In this document: one piece after another, positions 47,251 through 59,967 of the stretch
Position numbering within the stretch: the first letter of the stretch is position 1
How the letters are laid out: each line of letters starts with the position of its first letter
Assembly (NCBI GenBank): GCA_947685225.1
Contig: CANTUV010000026.1
Location: forward strand, 54,831,501 to 54,895,500
Origin: Garcia nutans
Taxonomy: Eukaryota > Streptophyta > Magnoliopsida > Malpighiales > Euphorbiaceae
DNA: 64,000 nt
Direction of reading: 5' to 3'
Program-made: the position numbers and the translations under genes
Notes under the pieces: generated by a model
Told to the model about the DNA's origin: nothing
The model's input: only the letters and a program-made list of their open reading frames with translations
Database searches by the model: none

Positions 47251-50225
47251 TCATCAAAATGAAGTAGAAGATTAGTATAATATAGTTAAGATACAAGAAA
47301 AGTATCTTTAGAGAAAATTCAAGGGGATAGATCCAACTTCTTGGGGTCATAACACTATTGATTCAGCTGCATAACACTATTGATTCAGCTGCAATATTGG
47401 TAAGTATTGTCATATTGAGTAGTGAAAGTTAGGTTTCGGGTTTGAAGAGTATAGCACTAAAATAAAAATAAAATAAAATAATACCATAAAAAATAAATGT
47501 ACCATGTTTATAAAAATATCAAAAATAAATAAATAAAATTTAAATTTACCATATTTTTAAAAATGTTTATAGATTCATCAAAATATATATATATTTTTTA
47601 AAAAATATTATATTTAGATAATTTATTATGAGTTTATTTTTAGTTTATTATCTGTTTATTATGAATTTATATAATTTATTATAAATTTAGTATGAGTTTA
47701 ATATAAATTTATTGAAAAAGGACTAAAATAGTTTTAATAAAAATAAAAAAAAATTATAAAAAAATAAGGGAGGGCGTAAGTTTTGGAAGAACAAATCTCT
47801 TACTATTCCAAGTGTTATATAGGATACTAACTTACCTGCAGTTACCACTATGTTTTGGAAATATTTTTCAAATCGATTAATTAAGACTTATTATAAATGA
47901 GTTTTTATATTGAAGTAGCAAAATTGAAGTGGCAGGATTCCGATTTCTCTAATATATACGTATAACGATTTGAGGATCAGTTTTTTTTTTTCAAATGAGA
48001 AATTTAAACAATATATATATAAATTTTAAGTAAATAAATCGAAAATTTCGTAAAAAAACTGAGTAAAATGAAAAACATATATATTCAATGATCTTTTAAT
48101 ATTAACTGTTAAGACTTTAAATTTAAAAATAAAAATAAATAAAAATTACATTTCAAATGAAAATTCATGAAAATCAACAAAACATCGAATCTAAATATTC
48201 GTCCATTCATTGTTTATCTGTTTTTTTCTTTTTTATCAATTCCCTTGCTTTAAACTTTCATTAGTATATATATTTTTTTAATATGGTATTAATGAATAAG
48301 AACACGGTGGATTATTAAATGTGATTAATAAGGTATTTAAATAACGTAATAATATTAAATGTTATTGGTATTATATTATTAGGTTAAAATGTAAGGTATT
48401 TACATTATTATAATATTAGATTAAATGTAAGGTATTTTATTATTATATAATTAGATTAAACTGCAGGGTATTATGCCAACAACATTAAACGTAACTAATA
48501 AAATTTAAAATAAATGACCGTCTAATTCATTTAAATGGTTAAAATCAAAAGTATATATATTTAATAATTCCATTTTAAATGGAGTTTGAATATATCATTT
48601 CATAATTTTCTTTTAAAAAAAAATTAAGGCAGGACTCATTTTTTTCGTTTTTATGTGATATATTTTAATTATAAATATTCTCAAATAATTTTGTGAATAA
48701 TAATAAAATTAAATTTCTTAATCGTATTTCACTAAAATATCATATTACTTAAAATAAAATAATGGTGTCTGAATTTTTTTTTATTTTTTTCATTTTGGTA
48801 TATAAATTTTTTTTTATTCATTTTGGTGTTTGAATTTTTTTTCATAAGAAATAACTTAATTATTCTGATCGATTTTTTCAGTCTAATTTATTATTTTTTT
48901 TCCTATTAAAATAATCAAATTATTTTTTTAAAAAAATTATACACTAAAATGAATAAAAAAAAATAATAGAAATAAAAAAATTGACACACCGTTAACATAT
49001 TTTTTCCGATACTCACGGGGGTAGTTAATAAGATACGAGCAAGGAAAATGTCGTGTGAAAGTCGAGGTCCGTGAATTGAAGTCACGCGATGGAATAGCAA
49101 AATAGGCTCAACTTTACTCGCCGTGTTTTGGTCATTTTTGCTTGGCTTCTAGAAGAACTCGTTTTCCGGTTGCCTCGGGCCAATTTAATTAATGCTCAAT
49201 ACTGCCACCAATTTATTCTCTCTTCCAAATTAATACTCTTGTGAATTTTTTCCCATTCTCGAAGTTTAATTTATATTTTATTTTTAATTATTAATTTTAT
49301 ACTAAATTCAAACACATAACTAATTTTATATAATATGATATTCATATTATAAAATTTATCATTTTTTTAGCAGATACATATCAATTTTAATCTTTGAAAA
49401 TATTATTATTTTATATACGCCCCTAAAATCATGCCGACTGCATCAAGTAAAGTCAATAAATAAGATGGTTTCAACTTTCAACTACTTTAATTAGTTTCTT
49501 TTTCTTTTTCTTTTTCTTTTTTTAAAGCAATGGAAAATAAAACAATTTTATCCTATAATTACATTTTTTTTGCTATCTATTATTCTGGATCAAATTTAAT
49601 ATAAATTTCAATCAATTATAATTACTTTAAATGTTTGCTAAAATTCAATCAATTTTTTTGGTTTAGAAAAATTTCATCAAATTTAAATTATTACGTGGTT
49701 TTACCTTTGTTTAGTAATTAAAAAGAATAAATTGAATCTAAATCTATTGCTGTATGCGTTAAGATATATTTAGAGATAATTATTTATTGTGAAGCGATTG
49801 CGATTGTTTTTCTTTTTTTCAATTAAAGAACTGGACATTCCTTTATATACACTACTTGTACATTATACTGTATATACAAAAACTATCATCAATATGGATT
49901 ATTATTTATCTCAAAAATTTGATAATAATGCATATGTAAAAAGAATTTGATATTTATAAAAGTATTATTTTTTTTATTTTTTATACTGAAAAGAAAATTC
50001 AGAATGAATATAATCTTTTCTAGTTTTTCAAAATAAAGACTAAGTAATCTTGACATGTAGATAAAAAAATATTAATTAATTTTTGGTGATTTTTTAATAT
50101 ATACGAGAACTGAATATGAATTTTTTTGTTTAATTTATGTATGTATTTATTAGAAAATTATATATGTCTTAGTCGTTTGAATTTATTATTATTATTTTTT
50201 TAAATAGAAAGATGTTCACCATAGA

Positions 50226-50261
<36 letters not shown>

Positions 50262-53200
50262 CTTTTAAGTAAAATTTCCATTTTTTTTAACTTCCCAGAA
50301 TTTCAAATTCCATTTTAAAGTCAATTAGAACCAGTCCACAATTTAAAAAAAATAGCAACAGTATTCCTTGTGTATGAAATCAATTAATTTTGTACTTCGA
50401 AATACTCGTTAATAATAATAACAATAATCTACATTGCTTAAGCTTAAAGAAGCTGCTTAATTTTTCAATTTTTAAAAAATAAATATAATACTTTAGAATC
50501 TCATGACTTATTTTTTGGTTCTAGTGGTGTGGTTCTATTTTAGACTTTAGTAATGTAATCTAATAAATATTAAATTTATGATAATCTAAATGTTTCATCA
50601 ATTTATTATTATAGATTTTTTTAATACAAATAAATTTTCATTAATAAATTAAATAGTACATCTATAAGTATAAATAAAATTATGCAATTTTAAAATATAC
50701 AAGATGCGCATAACTAATGAAGTTAGAGAATTTTTTTGAACTCCATAAATTTTTTTGATGCAAACAGTAGATAATAATAACATGCCTCGGACAATATAGC
50801 TTTCAGCGAAATACTTATTTTATCTGTTATCTGTAATCATCTTTCTACCAGAAGAACACATCCATTAAAAAATAATAGATAATCTCCGTTAGAGATTAAC
50901 AAACATCCATTGGAATGTGATATAAAACCTTTAAATAAAGAATGACAAAATTTCATAATAAAACTTAATTTGTATTCAATTTTATTATAAAAAAAGTAAT
51001 ACAAAATAAAAATCAACACTAAATTTTATATTTATATTTTTGTGTCTTTTTTTAGTTTTGTGTTTTTTTATTATGTTGTTTATCTTAATTTGCATTCAAT
51101 TTTTTAAATTTTATATCTATATTGATTAAAAAATTATTTTTAAGATAAACAACATAATAAAAACACACAAAACTAAAAAAAAAAACACAAAAATAAGACA
51201 AATGAAAATCAATTTTTTTATTATAGATTTTATTTATTTTTTAATGTTTTACCAATATTGAAAAATTCAAAACCAAAATTATGTGATTTGAAATGAAACT
51301 AAGATGTCATTGAATAAAACTAAAGTAGTGTGAGTGTTTCTGTATAATGATAATTACTGTCAAATTATACAATTAGTAGAGTTGAATAAAATACCCATAA
51401 GTATGTTATATGACTAAATAGAGTTGAAAAACATACCCACAAGTATGCTATTTGAATTTTACTTGATTAAAATATTAAATTTTTTTAAATGAATTATATC
51501 AAATTTTATTTTTTATATTTAAATATTAGTTATAATTAAATATTTAAGATTTAACAATATTTCACAGATTATTCAAATTAAAATTTGCAATTCTTAAAAT
51601 TGATTCAATTCATCATTCGAATTTTTAAGTAAAAACTGATTATAATTATAATAAGTGAAGCACGGAGATAAATATATTATATTTTTAAATTAAATCTCTG
51701 ATAAATTTAATCTATATAGCAAATTTATTAAAAATATTATGAATAAACAAAAGTTCACTTGTTACACACTAGGGAATTTAGATTAATTTTTTATGTTTTG
51801 ATAAAATTGTTGAATGTAAATTATTTAAATTTACATTTTTTTCCTTTTTAATTTTTTTATAAATAATAATGTATTTTAATACTAGCTTATTTATTGGGTT
51901 TTTACAAAATTACAAAAAAATATTTTTAAATTTATCAGAATTTGAGATTAATTTTTAAATTTAAAGGATTCATATATTTTGTTATGAGTTTATAAAAGAA
52001 ATTTTGATAAAATATATAAAATTTTAAAAAATATATGGTGAGATGCAGTTTTTATTTTTTTATTTAAATATTGGGCTTAGTCAAAACTACCATTGTTGGG
52101 CTACCACTTTTCAATGGGCTAAAATTAAATTAAATTGGATCTCATGGAGATGGAGATTTATTGGACTTTTTTTAAAAATACCCTTTAAAATAAAAATAAT
52201 TTCAAAAATATTTCTTTTTAATTTCAATTTTAAGAGTATTCTTTTTTAATTTTTAATTTTAAAAATATCTATTTTTAAATATATATTTTAAGTATATATT
52301 TAGTATATTAAAAATATATTTAATTTTTAAAAATATATATTGAGCATATATTTAATATATAAAAAATATACAAAAAATATATAATATATTTAAAAAAAAT
52401 TAAAAAATATGCTATATAATGTAATTTTCTGAAATTCATCCATTTCCAAGTGAGGCTCATCCACAAATCAATAACATTATTTAAAAATTTATCAATTCAT
52501 TTACAATAAATTATTGAATTCAATTTCCATATTCTCGCCGTTCAAAATTCTAAATGTCATCTATGCATTGTAATAAGAATGATATAGTTACGTGGGTGCT
52601 AAAAACTTTCATGTATTAAACTAGCATTTAAGTTATCTAAAAAAAACTATCATTTAATTTTGGAATTTAACTTAGAAAATACCTATTTACAAGAGTTTAA
52701 TATATTCTATACTCTATTAATCTTAAATATACAATTTTTTTACTACAATACCCTTAATATTAAAAAAAACTTTTTATTTTTTTTTTCTCTCCCCTTTTAT
52801 TTTCTCTTTGCTCTCCCATTGTCGACAGTTTCTTTTTTTTTTTTTTCTTTGATCCTAAAAGTTTAAAACTATATTTATCTCTAACTTCAACTTCTTTTTT
52901 CTTTTTTTCACCGTATTTTGAAGCTTCTCCAACCTAATATTTTAGTAAGTTAATTTTTTTTCTTTTAAACTCAAGTTTTATAAGAAAATGAGAAATTTCA
53001 AAAATTAAATACATGTATGTTTTAAATATTTTGTATGGTTGATTTTATTTTATTTATACGTAAGTTGAATCTTTCATTTTTTTTTATGGCAATTCAACTT
53101 TCTTATTTCGATCTTCACCTTCCACTAATATTAAATTTACTTATTTGTTTAGCCTTTCATTTTAATTTATGGATTCATGAAAAGTTGAATAGAGTATTGA

Positions 53201-53877
53201 GCTTTTATGTGAAGAAATATTATATATTGTTGGATGTAGTATGAGCTGTTAGTAGATTGTTATAGGGTATGACAAGGGTTATAAAGTTGTCATTTATCTA
53301 AATTTTAAAGAAAAAAAAGAAATAAAGAAAAGTAGAAAAGTGATTTATCTAAATTTTAAAGAAAAAAAAGAAAGAAAGAAAAGTAGAAAAATGTGGAACG
53401 AAAACCAAGGAAACAAGGGAGGGAGGGAGAGAGAAACAGAGAGGACCTAGAAGTGATTCTCCAAAAAAGCAGCTTTTAGGTGAGATATGAAGTATAAGAA
53501 TGTTGGTAGTGGTAGTCAGCAGTGCTGCCAGTAGGCAATTCCTGAGGTGCTTCCAGCAGGATTCAATCGGCTTCCTGCACTGGGAATGGTGTTTTAGGTG
53601 ATTCTCTGGAGCATTGGCACTAGTTTTGCCAGATTGGAAAGTTGCAAGTATAGTGTCGGTGGCCTTGACTGGTGAGAGGTGTAGAATTGCAGTGAAGGTT
53701 TTTTGAGGCATGCCACCCACAAAAGGCACCCTTCACTGCCAGGATTCTAGTAGAGGCACTGACTCCTGTGCCTACTATATCTGCTTCTTTTAACAATTAT
53801 GACAATACAGAAATTTGACTGCCTTTCATATTTTGAATTCTTTAATGATATGTTAGCTCTTTGTTTATTCTTGTTAG
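47217..53877. other. Gene-free AT-rich region
   Basis: About 6.6 kb with no recognisable gene. It includes a 22-bp tandem duplication of CATAACACTATTGATTCAGC plus TG (47348-47391), a foldback AT region at about 48765-48965 similar in type to 40650-40960, a (TA)n tract at about 50229-50258, and an inverted repeat at 51039-51193. A less AT-rich part at about 53390-53790 has a 126-codon minus-strand frame with no recognisable motif. Confidence 0.55.
51039..51193. repeat. Perfect-looking hairpin, about 50-bp arms
   Basis: The left arm (51039-51089: TGTGTC, T run, AGTTTTGTG, T run, ATTATGTTGTTTATCTTA) and right arm (51140-51193: TAAGATAAACAACATAAT, A run, CACACAAAACT, A run, CACAAAAA) are near-exact reverse complements separated by about 50 bases. 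It is probably a small foldback MITE. Confidence 0.8.
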
Positions 53878-56800
53878 GTAGAAATGTGAGGCACCTCATT
53901 GTTGAAGCTTGCATTGCAAGAAATTTAATTGATGTATCTGCATATTATTGGCCTGGCTATGTGTCTGCTTCAGTTATGTCACTGTCAGATTTACCAACAT
54001 TTCAAAAATCTTCCTGGTTAATGTTTATGGAAGGAGCACCATTGAATAGTTCTCTTGTAAATTCGCTTCTCATGACTTCTGCTCCTAGGTAAAATTTAAC
54101 ATTTCCCATTTAATTTTTAGATTAGAAAAACTGTTTCTTAATTTGATCTTCTTTATTGCTTCTGCTAAAGTGTAGCAGAAATTGAGAAGTTATATCATAT
54201 TGCATTAAATGGCTTAGCAGAGGAGAAGTCGGCAGCTGCAAGGATTCTATGTGGTGCATCCCTCACCCGTGGATGGACCATTCAGGTAGCATTTGCACTT
54301 CACTGATGCTCAAATGTTTCAATTTGCTTATCTTCAAAGCTTCTTATATGCGATAGTCCTAATTCAACTGAAAGTTGGATTCCTTGGATTTGTAGATTGT
54401 TTTCACCATTGAGGTTATCATTTTTGAATCTTGCAAAATCCAGGAAAATTTAATAATAGTTTTGTGTTTCTCTTTGAATGAATGAAGCAATGCTATGCTT
54501 TATAGAACCAAATGCATGTGAATAATAGTTGTTTCATGTGGGAAAGGAATGGTGGTCTGAAAAAGATTCTGCATTTGAAACTTAGTAAGCGTGATAAATA
54601 AGAAAATGAATGAAATGCGCCAAAAACTAGAGAGTCAAGAAACATGGTTGAGTCATATAGTTGCAACACAGACTAGCTGTTGCTCGTACTCTCTTGTTAA
54701 CCCTATCTCATCTAGTCTTTATATGAAGTAAATAAAACCATGCCTTTTTCAAAACCTTCGTTCTAGCATGATCCCCGCCGGGTATACCGGTTGCTTAATG
54801 TGCTTGCTTCTTCCTATAGATGATTTGGGATCTATTAGAAGAGTTTTTTTGTCTATGAATTTACAAATTCTTGATCAATATAGTATTTTTATTTATCTAG
54901 AAATACTCAGGTTATTGTTGCTGTGTATTTAAAGATATTTTTATATGTTGTTGACATTTTATGTTTCTCTTTAAGGAACACGTAGTGCACCACGTGGTGA
55001 AGCTTCTTTCTCCTCCAATACCTTCAACACATGGCGGACGTGGGAGTCACTTGATTGATTTTGTGCCTATGCTAAGTGCCATTCTTTTTGGAGCTTCATC
55101 AATTGATAATGTTCATATACTTTCTTTGCATGGTGTTGTAAGTGAGCTCTGTGATAGTATCTTTTCTTTTGTTGTCAGTATGAGTTGATGTGCCTTTAGT
55201 CTCTTGCTAATTTGTGTTTTTTGCTTTAACTTTTGAATGTAAAAAGAAATTTTATTGAGGAAGAAAGAAACTATGAAATCATATTGACTTGCATATTGGA
55301 GATTATGTGGCCTGTAATATGCCAGACAACCTACTGGTTTGACTTTTTTTCATCCGGTATTCTTTGTGACTTTTCTGTATTTCATATGTTAGTCTTCATG
55401 AAAGGAACAAATAGCTGCTTGCAGGTTGATGTAAATTTCTGGTAGGAATAGTTTATGTTGGGTTACTAGGGGGCTACAGGAACTAAAGCATATAAGCTAA
55501 CCCAATGGATTATAATGTTGTTTATACAATTATTATTATTTTTTATACCTATTGTAATGATCTCGTCATGTTTCCATCTCTGTATGCACATTGATAAACA
55601 ATTGGAACTTGAGTGGTCTTTCATTCTGATGGATTCACTGTTTATATTCACAGATTCCTGAAGTTGCTGCTGCTTTAATACCTCTTTGCGAGGTATTTGG
55701 GTCAGTTATCCCTATATCAATTAATGCATCAAGCTCAGGTGATGAGCCCTCGATTTACACAGTTTTTTCTGCTGCTTTTCTCTTTCTTCTTCGCCTATGG
55801 AAATTCTGTAGACCCCCTCTTGATCAATGGCCAGTGGGAGGACGAGCATTTGGAGCTCAGCTTACTTTGGAGTATCTTTTGTTTTTGCGCGATAGCCGCA
55901 TTGCATCACATAATTCAGGTGCTTCAGATGAAATCAACAGTGGTTCAGTCCAGTTTGAAACTGCAGCTGATAGGCCTGTATATATTATTTTTATCCCAAG
56001 TTACGAGCTTGGTATTGTCAAAACAAGTCATGTGTAGCTTCGACGATTTCTGTTCTCTGTACTGGGAGTCCTGTTCATCAGGTTGCTAACAAAATTTTAA
56101 ACATGATTTGCTCAAAAATGACTAAAACTGGGGCCTCTTCTGGGAATTCCTCAATATTATCAAGCAACAGTTTATGTGGATCCTCTTCAAGTAGCGGAGA
56201 GGATCCTTACCAGAGACCCAAACTTCCTGCATGGGAAGTGTTGGAGGCCATTCCTTTTGTGCTTGAGGCAATCTTAACAGCTTGTGCTCATGGAAGCCTT
56301 TCATCTCGGGAATTGACAACAGGTTGAAGAAAGGCTAGCTTTTCTTTTTTGCTGTTAGTTTTTTCCTATTCTCTCTTTTTGATTGTGTTTATTAATCCAT
56401 TTCGTTGACATTAACTTCTTATATTTTCATTAGCAGAAAACATTTGACTGTTTGAAGCTTAGATTGAGCTCCTATGATGTGTATTTTCAATCAGTCAGCA
56501 TAGTCCTTTAAAGCTTTTGAATGATTGCAGGCCTGAGGGATCTCATTGACTTTATTCCTGCATCTATTGGAGCTATTATTAGTTACTTCGCTGCAGAAGT
56601 TACTCGGGGTACATGGAAACCAGTTCCAATGAATGGAACAGATTGGCCTAGTCCAGCAGCACTCCTTCCATATGTTGAGTGTGAGATGAAAGAAATACTT
56701 TCTGCAGCAGGAGTTAATTTGCCAAGCTGTTCCTTTGGTAGGTTTCAACAAGTCTTTTTTATTTTATGTTTTGTTTTGCTACTACAGCTATCTATTCTAA

Positions 56801-58441
56801 TTGCAGTTTGACTTGACAATGTTTTGTACATGTGTACATTTTTCACTTCAGCACTAAGAAAGTCCTGTTCAAGGAAATGTGCACCTTTGTGAGCGCATAT
56901 CTATGGAAGGCAATGAGGCAAGACCATTGCTAACTGTAGACCTGCTGAAATAGGTTCCCTGGACAGGAGAATCCCACCTGCAGTATTTTTGCTTGAAGTG
57001 GCTACGCTCTTATGCACTCCCCTTCTAGTGGCAAACCATAGGCTTATAATAGTTCACAAACAACAGTCTCTATCCATGTTGCTCATACATCACTGCTAGT
57101 GATTCAGTTGTTTGTTCTATTTCTTGGACTGGGCCATCTTTTTTGGATTTGCTGCTTCGTGAGTGATCTTTATGGGTTATATTTCTTTTCCTTTATAGTT
57201 TTTCTCCTTTTCTTTGTGAACAAGAAATTCAGCAACTAACTTCTTGAGATGATTGAATGTACATTACAAATTAAATGATGAGACAAGTAAAACTGTGTTC
57301 CGAGATTACTTATTTCCTTGCTGAAGCCTGTGTAGCTTACTTCATTTCAGGGCCTTCACCTGCCATGCTTCCATTGCCAATGGCAGCTTTTGTCAGCTTA
57401 ACCATTACTTTCAAACTCCAGAAGGGACTTGACCACATTCATGCTGTAGTTGGGCCTGCCTTGGAGAACTGTGCCTCAGGTTGCCCTTGGCCCAGCATTT
57501 CTACAATCGGCTCCCTATGGGCCCAAAAGGTTTGCCGCTGGCATGACTACATAATTGTATCATGTGCTCGCTCTGCATTCGTTCAAAATAAAGCTGTTGC
57601 TCAGCTCCTACAAAGTTGCTTCTCATCGTTCCTTGGATCAATTGATGTTTCAACATCTCTGTTAACTAATCAGAGCAGTGTAGATGGTCTACTGGGGAAC
57701 ACAATTGGGCTTCCTGGTAGTTCTGTATCCCTGGCACCAGGTTTTCTATATCTTCGCTGTAGTCGAACAATTCAAGGTATTCAATATGTCAATGGGGTGA
57801 TTGTAAGTCTTGTAGGAGAGCATGCTAGGGGATCAGCTGCAAAATGGGTAAGCACGAATTCCTCTCGCTTGAAGTCTAGCAGAGCATCTCTATCACTTGC
57901 TGCTACAATGGCAAGGGAGGCAGCCATGCTGGCTGCATGCCTTGTATGAGTGTCGGGTGGGATAAATTTGGTCCAAGAGCTTTACCTGGAGACTATCCCA
58001 ACCTGGTTGCTGTCATCCAAGGAAGTGAAACAGGGTGAGGCGAGTGTTGTTTCTCGTATAGTGGAAGGATATGCAATGGCGCACATGTTGATCCTGTCAG
58101 GATCATTTGCATGGGGTGTTGGGGCCAAATCTCCATCATGGGAAATGTCTAGAAGAGCCCATATCATCAGAGCCCACGTGGACTTTTTGTCAGGGATGTT
58201 GGAAGGAAACATATCACTCGGTTGCCATCCAGCCACTTGGAAAGCCTATGTCTCTTGTTTAGTGTGTTTAATGGTGAAATTTACTCCTGCGTGGGTTCAA
58301 GAAGTGAGGCTAGAAACTCTGAAGAAATTGGCCGGTGGATTGAGAGGATGGCGTGAATATGAGTTAGCTCTCTCTCTGCTTAAAAGAGGTGGGGTTGCAG
58401 CCATTGGCTCTGTAGCTGAACTGGTCAACTTAGTCAGTTGA
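53878..58441 (+). pseudogene. MED33/REF4-like Mediator subunit gene, 5'-truncated and broken
   Basis: MED33 (REF4/RFR1) is the plant Mediator subunit 33, which limits phenylpropanoid gene expression. Six exons match its central and C-terminal parts: 53878-54088, 54171-54285, 54976-55137, 55654-56322, 56531-56737 and 57351-58441, all with GT..AG borders. Recognisable blocks are RHLIVEACIARNLIDVSAYY, EIEKLYHIALNG, ILCGASLTRGWTIQ, KLPAWEVLEAIPFVLEAILT-ACAHGSLSSREL, YFAAEVTRGTWKPVPMNGTD, PLPMAAFVSLTITFKL and SGGINLVQELYLETIPTWLL. Two lesions are seen: a frameshift at about 55978-55990 in exon 4, and a TGA at 57947-57949 where W is expected (before VSGG). No 5' exons are found in the preceding 6 kb; about the first third of the protein is missing. 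Together this indicates a decaying duplicate, unless assembly errors explain both lesions. Confidence 0.83.
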
Positions 58442-59967
58442 TCTTTAAACCGTAAATTGACTGAAATTATTTTGAATGACATAGGAAAGATCAAATGGAC
58501 CATAGTGATAATCTATTTCTGGCTCCTCTGCTTTTCCCTGTTAGAAGCAGCTCTACTATTATTGCTGCCTGCAATGTTAAGAGTTTGCTGCAGAGGTTTT
58601 TGCTTGCTGCAAGAAGGCGAGGGGTTTCTGGTGAAGGTAAGCAATTCGTGGGTTTTTGGCTGTGAATCGGCCGAAGTTGTAATGTTGTTTAATTTCTCCA
58701 AAAAGAGAACTTAGAAAACCTTCAAGAGTTATGGTATGACTGTAGAGAGACTTGAAGGAGTTGGAGCATACATCCTTATCTTGGTCATAGCTGTCTTCTC
58801 TTGAAAGCAAAGTTGTAAGTAGGTCTCAACTTGTTGACCATTTGTTAGGGTGCAAGACCATGTGCTTTGTTTGGCGAGAGATGCAGAAGGTAAAAAGGAA
58901 AAAGAGAAAAAAAATTGAGGTGGGTGGGGGGTTAGGTAAATTACACTAATGGGTGTAACAGAACCATGTTTCAGAGTTACCATATTCTAACCGCAATTAT
59001 TTAAACTCTTTTGCAATTTTTCTCCTAAATTATATTATATTTTTCTGTAAGATTTTTTTTAATTTTTTTATTTCTAAAGAATGTGAGTCTTGCAAGAAAA
59101 TGAATCTTAATGCTTTTAAACAAAATTATTTTTTTTAATTTTTTTTATTTCTAAAGAATGTGAGTCTTCTCCTAAATTATATTATATTTTTCTGTAAGAT
59201 TTTTTTTAATTTTTTTTATTTCTAAAGAATTTTTTTAATGGCTGCACTGTTATTGTTATTATTATTTTGTTTATTGGTTTTTTTAAACAAAATTAAAATA
59301 TTTAAAAACTATCATTTCACATAATATAATAATAGTAGCAATGATAATATATCTTTTCATATAAACATTTTTTTTGGTGCATGGTTAGATGAATTTTAAT
59401 TCTGAATTTAATGTGTATATACTTTTTGCTAATTGAAGTAAAAATCAAGGCAGAAAAAAATAATGATATAAATCATTTTTAGCTCATAATCTTTAGTAGG
59501 AAAGAGATTCTCCCTTATGATTCAAGATGGATTAAGGCCTAATGATTATACCTTTCCATTTATTTATTGAATTTCTGAACTACAAATTATTGTCGTTAGA
59601 AATTGCTTTTCTATTTTATTGTGTTGGCAATTTTTGTTAATATAAATCTTTAATTTTATTTAAATGAGAGGGTAAAAAGAATCTATATCTGTACACATTT
59701 TCTTTTTAATATTTAAGAAACCAATTTTCAATAAATATTTTTATTTTTTATTATTCGATGAAGTAATTGTTTTCTTATTATATGAGATGAGATTAAAAAT
59801 ATTTATCTTCATTCAATTTAATATGAATAAATTCATCATATATATTTTTTTTAAATTGCAAATTGATATGTGTTATTTTTTTTTTTTGACCCAGTGTTTG
59901 TATTGAATTTATTTCTTAAAAAATGTTAAATTTGGCTAAAGCTTACTTTGCAAATAGAAGTTCATTC
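58442..59967. other. 3' flank and AT-rich spacer
   Basis: The first 500 bases are probably the old 3' UTR of the MED33-like gene. A local tandem duplication follows: TAAATTATATTATATTTTTC with its neighbours at 59027-59090 recurs at 59168-59230, and TTTCTAAAGAATGTGAGTCT occurs twice. No gene. Confidence 0.45.

Noticed and set aside
46537..47251. Regularly repeated triplets as a possible satellite or CRISPR-like array
   Set aside because: They are plain (TAA)n microsatellites without spacers in a plant genome.
58457..58983. Several open frames of 60-85 codons on both strands after the MED33-like gene
   Set aside because: They overlap each other and lie in the presumed 3' UTR; none has a recognisable domain.
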